Counted from the stretch's first letter, positions 24,886-36,453 are shown. The stretch: 64,000 nucleotides of DNA from Vespula vulgaris (GCF_905475345.1 NC_066586.1:2430001-2494000), one strand, 5' to 3'. Program-made: numbers and translations. Notes: a model not told the origin generated them from the letters alone.

Positions 24886-26479
24886 ATTGTTTTTAAAACG
24901 ATAACATTCTAAGTACTAACACGTATTAAGAAAAAATTCTCTTCGATATAATGATAAAAGAATAGAACTTCAATTAAATATTTCGCCTTTTTCATCGAAT
25001 AGAAATTATCCCTTTGAAATATTTAAATTCCATTTGAATAATCGTCAGTATCAAAAAGGCGTATCTTGGCGCAGTGTAAGTCGGAAAGACATTAGGTAGG
25101 GGCCAGCAAAATTATGCCGGGTCACACATCGACCGTGACGATACGACGGACGTTCGCATAATCGAACGAGAGCATTCGTTCGGTACGGTTGGCGACTTCC
25201 CACTACCACTACCACACCACTACCACTACCACTAATACTATCACTACCACTACCATTATCACTACCACTACTACTACGACTCTCCTCTCCACTCCTCTCC
25301 TTTACCTCATCCCACTCTCAAAACTCGTGCATGTCGAACGACAGAGAGAGAACCGGCAGCCCGTGAAGCAAGGTAGTTCGGATGCAAATCTTCGTCCATT
25401 TTGCATTTTGTCATCCGTTCGACGAGTGGCATAGCGATGCGAGAGAAGAGCGTTACCGGCCGATTACACGAGAGTACCCTACAGGACAATGCGTTTATTT
25501 GCGTGTCTGATCCGATGAAAACGACCGATACCCCTATCTCCTCCCCCGTTTTACTACCCCCGTTTCATCTCCCCCGTTGTATCCGACTTCTCGCGGTGAA
25601 ACCGTTTTTAAACGACTCATGTATGTATATGTCCCTCTGCCTCCTGTAAATCCGCCTCGCGATCCTACCTGCCTTCCAATTTCCGCTTTACTTCGGAAAT
25701 TTATATCCTGTCAAGCGTACAATATAGTGATTTTAACATTCCACTGATATTAACAGATAGTATTACGTGTATTCGCGTGTGTATGTGAGTATATATATGT
25801 GTGTGCGTGTGTGCATCTACGTAGATAAATATAATAACACTTCATTTATAAAATTATTAACGTCATTCGATAAAATAGGAATCTAAAGATAGAGATTTAA
25901 AAATTATCGAAGTGAGCAATATGCGAAGTTCGATCGGATAAATAATTTTAACCAATGACCCTTAACATTTTTCTTCATCATTTTTACATTTATACACACG
26001 ATTATTATATATATAAATGTACGAAAATATAAAATTCTATAGGTAGATTTATGACAGAAAAACGATAATAGTTTCTAGTAATCGTATTTCGGGATATGAC
26101 GGAATAGGATCGATTAGAAATTTTCCTCGTTACTTACTAATTTTCACCAAAGAGTCGTAAAAGCAATGGCATCGGGAAGTAAGATGTGTCGTATATTCGA
26201 GACCCTTTTGGCTCGCTTAATGCCTTGCATCGCGTTTACGAGCATTTACAAGTCTCTCTTTCTCTCACTTTCATTCTCTCGCTCTCTCTTTCTCCTTTCT
26301 CATTCTGTTCTCTTTTGTCTCATTCGTGTCTCCCAAATCCCGACGAATGACGTAATGTAAAATCAACGAAGATTTACATCCCATTTGGCTTGTTAGCTTT
26401 CCGCGATTGTTCACTGGTAGGGGCACTTTAAATTTCCCGCCCCACTCCAGCTGAACGAATTTACAACGTCGACGACCTT
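22926..26479. other. Gene-poor stretch
   Basis: T-rich 23,000-23,105; GTAT/(TA)n at 24,494-24,549; (AT)n at 24,737-24,753; (TA)n/(TG)n at 24,852-24,886; a CACTAC-type array at 25,200-25,280; TG-rich 25,770-25,815. The frame at 23,659-23,898 (79 codons) is mixed in composition but unrecognised and has no splice support. A GC-balanced block at 25,060-25,200 ends with an inverted repeat (CGAACGA / TCGTTCG). Confidence 0.5.
25200..25280. repeat. Degenerate CACTAC array
   Basis: Degenerate units of CAC/TAC. A related GGTGGT array on the same strand (reverse-complement type) lies at 63,420-63,475. Confidence 0.8.
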
Positions 26480-26532
<53 letters not shown>

Positions 26533-26536
26533 TCCT

Positions 26537-26611
<75 letters not shown>
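26480..26611. repeat. Very long (CT)n array
   Basis: About 130 bp of CT with one short interruption near 26,528-26,540; the longest CT array in the window. Confidence 0.97.
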
Positions 26612-26612
<1 letters not shown>

Positions 26613-27146
26613 ATTTTCCTTGCTTTTGGATTATCTCGCTTTATAGAGCATGATTACACGCCACCGATTCTTGCCTGGTATTTCACCCTTCACGGATTCT
26701 ACGATTATAATAACATCATTGTACATCCAAAATAATGAAAGTCTCATAGTTTACTACCTAAAAACAAACAGATAATAATCTCTAAATATTACTAAAAATC
26801 TTGCTCGTAAATCGATATATGATTTACACACGTTGGATTTACGAAATCGTATACAGATAGTACGTTGTCAAACACAGTGTCATCGTTAATCGTTCAAACC
26901 AGCATTTTACGATAAAAATTCGAACGTTACAGGATCGATGAAGAGAAACAAAGGAAAAAAGAAAAACATCGAAAAAAGGGAACCGTTTGGTGGAGAACGA
27001 TCGAAAAAGAAACGAAAAAAAAGAAAAAAGGAAAAAAGAGGACGCGGTCACGCGTTTTATGTCTTTTTGATGTGTCCTTAGCCAAAGGGGAGAAAAAATA
27101 TTTCATCTCTATGCGTTCGTAACACGCTTTTTTCGTCTATCCACAG

Positions 27147-27235
27147 GGTTATTATTGCAAAGGATACATGCGTTCGCATATACACCTGGAGAGCTGGATA
27201 ACAACGATGAATCCAACGAGGAACATGAGAAATAA
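27147..27235 (+). CDS. Possible terminal exon with an acidic tail (weak)
   Basis: A good acceptor (CTTTTTTCGTCTATCCACAG, ending at 27,146) is followed by a frame LLLQRIHAFAYTPGELDNN..., ending ...NEEHEK with TAA at 27,233-27,235. Codon choice and the acidic, hydrophilic tail look gene-like. The other two frames also stay open for some distance, so coding status is unproven. No partner exon with a matching phase was identified. Just downstream begins a CGTT microsatellite. Confidence 0.2.
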
Positions 27236-27248
27236 ATTAAAGCGGTCG

Positions 27249-27345
27249 TTCATTCATTCGTTCGTTCGTTCGTTCGTTCGTTCGTTCGTTCATTCGTTCG
27301 TTCGTCCGTTCGTTTCGTTTCGTTTCGTTTGGTTTCGTTCGTCCT
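27249..27345. repeat. (CGTT)n tetranucleotide array
   Basis: ATTC, CGTT and TTTCG units over about 95 bp. CpG-containing tetranucleotide arrays are uncommon; this one yields the artefact SFVRSFVRSF frame. Confidence 0.93.
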
Positions 27346-27928
27346 TTCGTTCGGATAAATGAGACAGAGAAAGAAAGAAAGAGCAAGAGGGAGAGAGAGA
27401 GAGAGAGAGAGAGGGAGAAAGAGAGAGAAAGGACGATATGCCGTCGATCAGCGGATTTAAACGTATATCTATAAAAAAAAAAAAAAAAAGAAAAAAGAAA
27501 ACAGAAAAAAAGAAGGAAAAGGAAAAAAGAAAAAAAAAATTGAAATATCGACCGCAAAGCTTGATGGGTACCACAGAATAAATTTTCACGTGCGATCGAA
27601 CGCGCCGATTATAAGCTCCCCGAACCGTTCGACTTTATCTCCCTCTTTCCTATTGCTTCTTCACTTTTCTCTTTTCTTTCTTTCTTCTCTCTTTCTTTAT
27701 TTACTTTGTTCTCTTTTCTTCCCCGTGCATTTCCCTTTTTCCTTTTTTTTCTCTCCTTGTTTTCGTTTTTCTCTTTTTTTTTTCTTTTTTATTTTTCTCC
27801 TTGTCCTTTTTTTACTAAATAAAATAACGAGCCCGCCGCGCGATAAAGCTGTCGTGGCCGATGATAAATGTTTCTGCGACTATAACAGCGAGAAGGAGAA
27901 ACGAAAACTAAGAGAGAAAGAGAGGGAT

Positions 27929-27991
<63 letters not shown>

Positions 27992-28800
27992 AGAGAAAAG
28001 AAAATAAAGAAGAAACGAGGGAGGAGAAAAATTTCCTATTTCCAATTTTGCGCTCGCGGCTAGTTCGGACATATCTGAAGAGAGGATAGAATAAAAAAGA
28101 AAAGGAAAGTGAATATCGTCTCGACGTTAACATTGGAGAAATTAGATGAAGAAATTGTTGAAAGAAAAAGAATCAAAGACAGAAACGATCGTTAATCCAT
28201 CGATCGATCGATCGATCGATTAATTTTCTAAGCAAATATTTTTATAGTATAGGCCAATCAAGTATTTACGTATGTGTACATATACGTAGAGATATCGAGA
28301 TAATATATAAAAGATTTTAAAAGATAGAAACAAACGAAACGTAACATCTAATTGTGACGGATACGCGACGACTGGATGAATAAAGCACGGAGACAAAGGA
28401 GATTCCGCCTGGGGATAGATCGACCGTCGTACTTCCATGTTCCAACGAGGGCCATTTGAAGGATCTTATTACGTTTCGTTCATACAAAACGATTGTTTCT
28501 TATTATATTTTTACGAATAGATAAAATGTAAAACGAAAAAAAAAAGAAGGAAAAAGGAAAAGAATACGTAAAAAATTACTAAACTCGTTAATTTCTTGCA
28601 ACTAATTACGGTTGATTAATCAAAGAAGGCTTTCAAACGGTCGGTCAACTTTGGATATACATATGTATGTTACTCACGAATGTTTAATCGTTCGTTGAAC
28701 TTTCAACAAAGCTATAAGTTTGACTTGGTGGATCGAGCCTAGCAAGCTCGAATCATTTCTCGAATCGTCGCTCGAACGGTTTACGGCCTTCGTCGAAACG
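27346..28800. other. Microsatellite-rich stretch
   Basis: (GA)n at 27,385-27,410 and 27,930-27,987, poly-A at 27,470-27,490, T-rich 27,660-27,810, CGAT units at 28,199-28,220. No gene seen. Confidence 0.6.
27930..27987. repeat. (GA)n microsatellite
   Basis: About 55 bp of near-pure GA. Confidence 0.95.
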
Positions 28801-28805
28801 TGCGA

Positions 28806-28861
28806 TATATAAGCGCAATCGCAGAATTTCTGTTGTCTCACTCGAAACGAAGTTGCACGCG
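28806..28861 (+). promoter_or_regulatory. Candidate TATA core promoter
   Basis: TATATAA at 28,806-28,812 is followed, with the putative start A at 28,840, by an initiator-like TCACTC. The spacing of 34 bp from the first T is close to, but slightly longer than, the usual 30-31. The flanks are repeat-free and CpG-rich. An ATG follows at 28,862. Confidence 0.3.
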
Positions 28862-28957
28862 ATGTTTACACGAGCGACCGCCCCGACGCTCTCATCGACG
28901 ATGAATTCGCATTACGACGTTGCACGGCTGGACGCGTTAAACCATAACGACGACTAG
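28862..28957 (+). CDS. 31-codon small ORF behind the TATA candidate
   Basis: ATG at 28,862 to TAG at 28,955-28,957; peptide starts MFTRATAPTLSSTMNS and ends ALNHNDD. No signal peptide, membrane segment or known motif. It is the first ATG after the putative start site. Could be a real short peptide, an upstream ORF or chance. Confidence 0.18.
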   Translation: MFTRATAPTLSSTMNSHYDVARLDALNHNDD

Positions 28958-29001
28958 CAGGACGACGTACCATCGACCCGATCCGCCTAACCGTCGAACT
29001 A

Positions 29002-29047
29002 CGTACGTACGTACGTATATACGTACGTACGTATGTATGTATGTATA
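29002..29047. repeat. ACGT/GTAT tetranucleotide array
   Basis: Self-complementary ACGT units pass into GTAT units. Confidence 0.85.
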
Positions 29048-30459
29048 TGCAAAAAGGACGTACCTTCTATCTCCCAGTAAATCTCCATTGCTGTTATTTC
29101 CTTCATAAGCAATTCCACCTCTTATATAGGGACGATAACGTTCGTCCGTTGTAAATTTATAGTTTTTATTATGAAAATAAGAAATTATCAGAATACGTGT
29201 ATTTTTGTGTTTTTCGAAGGATTCCCTTCGAACAGGTTATTATTTTATATACCGAAGAAAAATATAACACACGCGACGTGATAGACATCTTTTCGTTCGT
29301 AATCGCGCACAGTCATCCGCTTGCTTCTCCACCTTCTCTCTTGCTTCACTCTCCTCTCTCCTCCTTACCCCCTCCTCTCATCCCTCGTCTCACCTCCTTC
29401 TACATCTTCGCTATTGACAAATTTACCCCGAGAGAGAAAGCAGCAGTTATCCGAGTTATCCCTTCGCACGACTCCGACCTAATGCCATAGAATTAGGTGG
29501 CCACGCTATACCTTGGCTAGCCTATTATACCGTTCCGAAACCCTTTGGGAAATTGTCTATGGAGCTAGCGCGAATCTCGATCAACCGTGAAATGTAGTCT
29601 GATGCGTATTACCGTACGGGTGCCGTCCAATACATCGACCAACATCCGATATACACTTCGACCATCTACATATACCATCGCGTTTGGTTCGACCTTAGTA
29701 ATATCCTTCTCTCCCAATATCCTTCGAAGCATCGTTCGTCCTGACGATTTCGAGATTACTGAGATTATTCGGACAATAATGGAAGAACAAATTTTCAAAC
29801 CCTAATGTCCTTCCCTTTTTGGTATTCATTTGCATCAATTACTCCAACAACGTGAAACTGATCGATCTCTACGTAATGAAGTTTGGAAAGTGGTGTAAGC
29901 GTGATCAAGCTGATTGTAACGTAATAATAATGAAATTACTGTCGTCAACGAATCGACTCTATACGATACGATACGGTACGATTCGATTCGATTCGAGTCG
30001 AGTCGAGTATAGCGAACGTTAAAGTTCTGTTGACAATTCGATGTTTAGCATCAGTCCAATGGTTTAATGTCCTCGTTTACGCATTATGTCCTATCTCGTA
30101 ATTAGTTCCCATATCGAAAATACACCGTATTTCGTTCGGCCTTTAGCATCGGTTCGAATACGTTTAAACGATTGATAGCTGACAAAATCTGTATTGACCG
30201 ATCGTAAAATAAATAATGTTCGTGCGCGTAATATGTGCGTATGCGTGCTTTCGTATGATTTAAACAAAGATATCGATCTTGATTCCACCCTCGTCCACCC
30301 GATCCGACGAAAAATTAAAGGGATACGATCGAGAATAACGTATCGAAGAATACGATAGTAAAGGATCTAGAATCGTATGACCGAAGTATATAATGGTCGT
30401 AGAACCGTTAAAAGAGATAGATGAAACGAGGATGATTCACGAGCGACGGAAATAGAACT
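29048..30459. other. Gene-poor stretch
   Basis: Few microsatellites. Overlapping frames on both strands at 29,565-29,805 (about 75 codons each) have mixed composition but no recognised family and no splice support. Confidence 0.45.
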
Positions 30460-30603
30460 ATGGCCGTTTCTGGGACGACCGCGTGGTTCTCGTATTCGCG
30501 TTTCACGAGGGTCACCGCAGCGTTCGTCGTCGAAAACCTTTCGAGAGATACTGGCGTTAGTGTGGTACGAGGACGAGAAAACCTTGTCTGTTATCTATTG
30601 TAA
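30460..30603 (+). CDS. 47-codon small ORF with GC-rich third positions (weak)
   Basis: ATG at 30,460 to TAA at 30,601-30,603. The peptide begins MAVSGTTAWFSYSRF and ends RGRENLVCYLL. In the first half most third codon positions are G or C, against an AT-rich background, as expected of translated sequence. No homolog is recognised and no promoter or splice site is visible. A conserved non-coding block would also give raised GC. Confidence 0.2.
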   Translation: MAVSGTTAWFSYSRFTRVTAAFVVENLSRDTGVSVVRGRENLVCYLL

Positions 30604-31144
30604 TGTTATCGATCGAATGACGAATGAAAATACGGTTCCATTCATAATCAAAATAACGTATGTAAATACAGTTAGATGAAAGACGATAGTATAATAGATT
30701 ATAATCGATAATATAATCGTATAGACGTAAACATACAATTCTATTATAATCAATGATCTAATGTTAATATTTTTCTAAACTAATCCAACGTGTGTTTTTT
30801 CTTTTCTTTTCTTCTCTTTTCTTTTTCTTTTTGTTTTGTTTTGTTTTGTTTTCTTTTCTTTTCCTTTGCTTTCCTTTTCGTTACTTTCTTCTTTTTTCTT
30901 TTTCTTTTCTCTTTTCTTTTCTTTGTTCGCTGCGCCGTTCGCCCTTTTCATTGAAGATATGGATAAGTTTTCTTCGTTCGCCGAGGACGTGACGCTCGCC
31001 CGCTTCTAGCGCATCTAGCGGCACTGCCAAGGTACATATATGTATATACATATAACTTATTTCTAATGTTCTTTTATACAATATATATATATATATAATG
31101 ATTCACGTAATCTCTTATATCTCTGATCCTTTTTATGCTTACAG
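30604..31144. other. T-rich stretch before the exon candidate
   Basis: TTTTC/TTTTG pentanucleotide-like sequence at 30,797-30,940, AT-rich runs at 31,030-31,097, then the polypyrimidine tract and branch-like CTGAT of the acceptor at 31,143-31,144. Confidence 0.6.
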
Positions 31145-31480
31145 CTTGCACATCAGGACATTCATCGTGTTTTGTTTTGTTGTAGCCTTACCCATAACCC
31201 CTTCTCCATTCCTATCAAGGTTCCTGCATTCGCGTCTTCGTCTTCAACAATCTTCTTGGGCTCTCCTATCGTATATTACCAAGAACATCCCTTACGATTT
31301 CTAATTATGCAAGGAAACGATTGTTCATCGACGACTATAGATCATCTTCGTCATATCATTTCGCGTTACATCTCCAATTATTTACTTCCCTATTATCCAT
31401 TTATTTCTCCAATTTTTCTCCTACCACGTTATTTCGAACGGAGGACAACACGACATAGATACTACGTACATTTCGCAAAG
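31145..31480 (+). other. Candidate internal exon, 336 bp, coding status unclear
   Basis: The left border is an excellent acceptor (CTGAT branch-like, pyrimidine tract, TGCTTACAG). The right border is an excellent donor (GCAAAG|GTGAGT at 31,481). One frame is open through all 112 codons in phase 0 at both ends (LAHQDIHR... to ...YYVHFAK). The protein is rich in I, S, Y and P and unlike any family I know, so a non-coding RNA or UTR exon is as likely. The next plausible plus-strand exon, at 35,782, starts in the same phase. Confidence 0.33.
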
Positions 31481-33051
31481 GTGAGTTTTCTATGATCGTA
31501 ATAATATCTACATAAAAATACTAAGGAACATTTATTTATTTATTTTTTTTTAAATCTTCGAACCGTATCTCCGAAGCGTTCGATCGTATGAAAAAGTATA
31601 CATTGAAATTTCTATCGATAACGATGCCAATATTTGCGAATGTTAAAGTGAAATTTTTCAATACAGAAAGAGGAAGAAAAAGAAAAAGAAATAATAAACA
31701 TTTATCTTTGTATTCTAACGCAATGATATAGTTTCGATAAATTTGTTATTTATTAGCAAGAGTATAGTTTCGATCGTTATTTTCATCCACGTGAGTAAAG
31801 ATCCTTTTCGTCAGGCTACATACTTCGTATACTCGAGTTTAGCATTTCATAGAAGAGAAAAGTAGGGTAATTTAAAATTCTCTAACAACGCGGATTTGAA
31901 AATTCCATGAAAATTTAAGATATTTTCTACACACACACATATACGTACTACACGACGATCGTATAAAGGTGACTTTATTATCGAAATTCTATCTAAAGTT
32001 TAAGACCCGCTCACTAAAACCTAGATAGGTATGAATGTCAAGAAGAAGCGGGAAGCTTTGTAAGAATGAAAGAATGCAATAAAAAGAAACAATAAAAAAA
32101 AAAAAGAAAAAGAAAAAAGAGAGAGGAGGAGAGAAAGAGAGAACATAGAGAGAAAAAGAAGAGAATGAAATGAGTCGTGGAAAGAAAAGAAGGAAGAAAA
32201 GAAAGAAGAAAGGAAGGAAGGAAAGAAAGAAGGAAGGAAGGAAGGAAGGAAGGAACACTCTGGTAATATGAGTTGCCGCGAGCTCTTTGCAAGCTCGTAG
32301 AACGGCTTTTCGCAAAAAGGATCTGCGGAAGCAACCACGAAAATCCTTGATGATAGGATCCCTATTCTGGCATATGGGAAGGCACGATGTAACAAAAGGG
32401 AAAAAATGGAAAAAAAGAAAAATTAAAATAAAGAAAAAAAAAATAACAAGAGAAAGGAGAAAGGAAATACGTGAAACTTTTTAACGAACGATAAAAAATA
32501 TGATATTATTCGTATTAAAGCTACTTCTTTTTTCCTTTTTTTTTCTTTTTTTTTTTTTTTAGACAGATAACGCTCGGTTCGTCTTTTTTTTGGCTTTTAT
32601 TTATTTATTTGTTTTGTTATCTTATTTTATTTTTTTTTATCCGAAATAACGACGAAGTACAACTCGAAAATGTGGCGGATAAAAATAATATTATAATTAA
32701 CGAAAAACGTGTCGGAAAAGGTCGGATATTAAAAATAATTAAACCGTTCCTGACGTTTGTTGTGCCAATTACGACGTATAACGTTCATCCTTAACACGAT
32801 CCTAAATGAAATTCCTTCTCGATATTGCGAGAGCAAAGGTTGTTAATTACAATGCCTAAAGGAAAATTTTCATGACCGTGTATATCCAAGACGTATTTTA
32901 TTTTTTAACGACGGTCTCGTTAAAGGGCAGCTGTTTGAAATTAAGTAACGTTAGTTTATTAGGAAGTGCGTAAGACGGTATTAAATTAGTTCTCGTTCGT
33001 CTTAATTAAAAGTTCGAAAATATCTCCACGTAATGTAAACGTCTCTTTAAT

Positions 33052-33061
33052 GGATTAATCC
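33052..33061. promoter_or_regulatory. GGATTAATCC palindrome (K50 homeodomain type)
   Basis: A perfect 10-bp palindrome joining GGATTA and TAATCC, the core recognised by K50 homeodomain proteins such as Orthodenticle and Bicoid. It sits in a repeat-free block with several TTAATT/TAATTA cores (32,690-33,060). Confidence 0.25.
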
Positions 33062-33675
33062 TCTGTTATCATATCCTGGTTGGAGCTTTATCGTACTGCT
33101 CATAAACTTCGATGTTTTAGAAATCGTTTTCCGATCTCGTTAATACCTTATCAAAGGTTTTATAGTAAGAGCTTTCTAGAGAAACCTTAACAGGTAAAAT
33201 ATATATATATACACATGTATGTATGTATGTATGTGTGTGTGTGTACGTATGTACGTATATAGATGCATACGTACATATATGACGCTCGGTCTCATCCCGA
33301 AACTATAATGGAGTTGCGAACTATGCTAGATGTGGTAGCGAGCTTAGAGTATCCCACGAAAGGCGACAGTCGTTTAACTATAAGATAACTTTGCCGATGG
33401 CGAAGTATATACCGATTATCACTGAAGATGCGTAGATGAAAGTATCGATAACAAAGTCTTCCTAAATCTTATTAATAATCTTTCATAGAAATGATAATCT
33501 TTCATCGACGTGTATTAATAAAATAAATGAATATAGATACCAATAATAGCAACGATTTAAAATCAAAGACGCCGTAGGAAAGACGTCGTAGATCTTCCAA
33601 AGGTGAATACGAAAACGCATAAACGTTTTATCACCGGTCAAGCAAGAAGTTACGCTCTTGTGACTCTAACGATCA

Positions 33676-33705
33676 TAGATAAACTTAATGGCTCGCACTA
33701 ATTAG
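33676..33705 (+). promoter_or_regulatory. Composite site, copy 1
   Basis: TAGATAAACTTAATGG followed after 6 bp by CTAATTAG. The same composite recurs at 34,362-34,392 with a 7-bp spacer. The parts resemble forkhead/homeodomain (ATAAAC, TTAATGG) and homeodomain (TAATTA) sites. Confidence 0.35.
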
Positions 33706-34297
33706 AAGCAACGGCCATTATCGTCCTCGGTCATAGTTGCAAAAACGTATTCGCCAAGCGCATCCAACTATTATTAGATTCCGATTACTCTCGCTCTCCC
33801 GTGCCAAAACCATGCGGTTTAATCGCATAACGAGGAGGATAGAAACCGATCCGTTTCATTCTTAAGCTATTCCAATAGATCCAAGGGCTCTTCTTTCTCG
33901 TAGAAGAAGCAACGATATAATATCGTATATCTTCGACGATAATCAATTTTCCCCTGTGCTACGCTTATGTAATACAAAATTAATTACGTTCCGATCGATG
34001 CCCTTCATTAGTGGTTCGACTAGTGGAAGGTGCTTTAAAGGAGAGTTATTCATCCGATTCTCCTGGAATGCTTCATAAAATTCAAAGGATCGGTAAGATA
34101 ACGAACGCGTAAGGATCGTACATCATCAGAGCCAAGTTGGTTTTTACCCGTTACGACGAGGATCCGCCTATTCGAGCTTAATCATTTCGAAGTTAGGCAG
34201 AGGTTGGAGGCAAAACTTCCCTACGACGTCGCAATTCCCGACGGGGGTTGGAAGAGAACGCGAGTGAGCAAGATAGGGACAGAAAGAGGGGGGGAAA

Positions 34298-34301
<4 letters not shown>

Positions 34302-34347
<46 letters not shown>
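34302..34347. repeat. (GA)n microsatellite
   Basis: Pure GA run ending 15 bp before composite site copy 2. Confidence 0.95.
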
Positions 34348-34350
<3 letters not shown>

Positions 34351-34361
34351 GTAGTAGCTCG

Positions 34362-34392
34362 TAGATAAACTTAATGGTTCCGGGCTAATTAG
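34362..34392 (+). promoter_or_regulatory. Composite site, copy 2
   Basis: Identical 16-mer TAGATAAACTTAATGG, a 7-bp spacer and CTAATTAG, 686 bp after copy 1. Flanking sequence is not duplicated, which argues for constraint rather than recent duplication. Confidence 0.35.
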
Positions 34393-34628
34393 GCCGGAAA
34401 GTCCGGACCAAAGGCATTAGCACCACCTTTCGCAGTCTAAAGATAATTTCGACGGCCACTTCCTGCCGCAGGAGAGCCTCAGGAGACGAAGCGAGTCGCC
34501 GACCAACGTCGTTCTCGCGTATCCCGCATCCTGGACCGTCGTGAACCGAAAGAGCTAAAGGAAACGTCAGGCTGCATACTTTTAGCTCGAAAGAGATCCT
34601 CCTCGCAAAACTCCGATCCGAATCGACC

Positions 34629-34672
34629 AACACGACGACGATGACGACGACGACGACGACGACGACGACGAT
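34629..34672. repeat. (CGA)n trinucleotide array
   Basis: About 14 CGA/TGA units. It gives Arg- or Ser-rich frames that are artefacts. Confidence 0.92.
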
Positions 34673-35159
34673 GAGATACTATCATCGGAATCATCGTGAA
34701 TCAGGTAATTTTGTTCTTTAAACGCAACGATAACGTTCTTGTTTGATTTATCGAGAAATGAGAAGGAAGGAAAAGGAAAAGTAAAAAAACGAGCAAATAT
34801 TCTTTCTTTGACGAATAATAATTTAGTCGGTAGAACGAGCACTCAATCTGTGTAAATTCTTCAACGCGAAAGCTCTAGATCGTAATGAAACGGGTATGTA
34901 TATTCGAGAGAACGAAGACTTAATATAGGAAGAAAAAAAAGAGGCAAAAAAAACGAAGGAATAAAATAAAATAAAGGAACAAAGTATAAAGGGTATACGG
35001 GAAATACTAAAGTCAAGATCGCGAGGCGCGGAAAGAGATTTAAGACCACCCTCTTATTTGGCTTCCTTCTCCTTCTTCAACTAAAAACGCAAACCTCGAG
35101 AATAAGCGTATGTATGTATGTATCTAGGTATCTATGTATGTATGTAAGTAAATTTGCTC

Positions 35160-35198
<39 letters not shown>
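35160..35198. repeat. (TA)n microsatellite
   Basis: Pure TA run of about 38 bp. Confidence 0.95.
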
Positions 35199-35200
<2 letters not shown>

Positions 35201-35781
35201 ATATTGTATATATGCATTCGTGCGAACGATAAAACGGAATTTGCATTCGGGCTCCTCGTTAAAGTCGAGACGAAGTAAACTATCGCGAGCACGTCGATTC
35301 CATTTTCAACCGCTACCAACGCGTACCAGTACTTGAAAAAAAAGATACAAAGGGAGAAAGAGAGGGAGAGAGAGGACAAGAGGAAAAAGATCTTCCATTA
35401 TGCCAAATAGCTAGGAAAAACGCTCTCGAAATAAAGGTGTAAGAAAACGAAAGAGCAAAAGCTGAATCTCTTCTATCTTGCTTTTTCTTTTTTATTCGAT
35501 GTCCTATACGTATGTGATACCTTAAACAAGTACCATATCAAAATGTTATAGTATTATCCGAAGAAAGAAAAAAAAAAAAAAAAAAGATAGAATATAGTCG
35601 ATAAAAACCAACGACCGTATATATCTTCTTTAGTTCGATGAAACTAAAGTTTTTTTCCCCCAAGTTCATTTTTAACGATATCGAAATTGTCCATCTTTCA
35701 TTCTTTTGTTTTATATTTAAAGAAATCGATATCGATCAATTTTCCATCGAAAATTATTAATTCTTTTTTCATATTTTACAG

Positions 35782-35898
35782 ATTATCCTGACAAAACGTG
35801 AAGGTATCGATCTATGCGTCTACGGTCTGGAAGAGGATCAAAAAAAGATGTGTATTCGATTAGATCGGAGAATCAAAAATATCTGCGGTTCGAGTTGA
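35782..35898 (+). CDS. Candidate terminal coding exon, 38 codons, unknown protein
   Basis: A strong acceptor (long T/C tract ending ATATTTTACAG at 35,781) is followed by an open frame IILTKREGIDLCVYGLEED... ending RRIKNICGSS and TGA at 35,896-35,898. Composition is hydrophilic and charged with three cysteines (residues 12, 24, 35), and codons look translated. The frame starts exactly after the acceptor, phase 0, matching the phase-0 donor at 31,481. I do not recognise a family. An A-rich tract follows; no close AATAAA was found. Confidence 0.3.
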   Translation: MILTKREGIDLCVYGLEEDQKKMCIRLDRRIKNICGSS

Positions 35899-36453
35899 AG
35901 CTTTAAATAGGAAAAAAAAAGAAAAAGAAACAAAAAGAAAAATGGATACACGAATGACGAAGTTATCGATCGTGGCCTATTTTTTTAGAAACTAGAAGGA
36001 GAAAGAGAAATAACGAGACCAACGAAAGCATTATTGCAACAACGAGTTAATTCGATTCGATCGATTCGAATTACGTCTATAGAGAATTTTTAATGTTAAC
36101 ACGCGATCGATCATTGAATTTTAAAAAAGAAACCTCGTCGATGATACGTCATTCTCACGTGTATACATTTTTTTTCTTTTTTTTTTTCTTTTTTCTTTTT
36201 TTTCCATTTAGGAAGGATCGAAAGGAAGAGCGACGTCATCTTTTTTCTTTGTAAGAAAAAAAAAAAAAAGAAAGACACACAACAAACAAACAAAAGAAAA
36301 AAGAAGAAGGAGAAAAAAATGTGAACGAAAGTATGTCGAATGATCTTGAAAACGGAAAAAGAGAATGAGAGTGAATTATGAGAAAGGACGTGGTAACTAC
36401 GATAGAAAATAGAAAAGTATTTGGCCGAAAGGAGTTGTCGTGAACCTTATCTT

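Larger units (their letters stand above)
31481..35781. other. Possible intron with regulatory-looking blocks
   Basis: If the flanking exon candidates are joined this is one 4.3-kb intron. It holds A-rich and GGAA repeats (32,090-32,254), poly-T at 32,530-32,560, mixed repeat-free sequence at 32,760-33,180 and 33,290-34,260, (GA)n at 34,302-34,347, a CGA array at 34,629-34,672 and (TA)n at 35,160-35,198. Confidence 0.4.

Noticed and set aside
27249..27345. Regular repeats resembling an array with spacers
   Set aside because: Units are 4-5 bp with no spacers; a microsatellite, not a CRISPR.
29565..29805. Overlapping mixed-composition frames on both strands
   Set aside because: No recognised domain, no splice sites; two opposite frames cannot both be supported.
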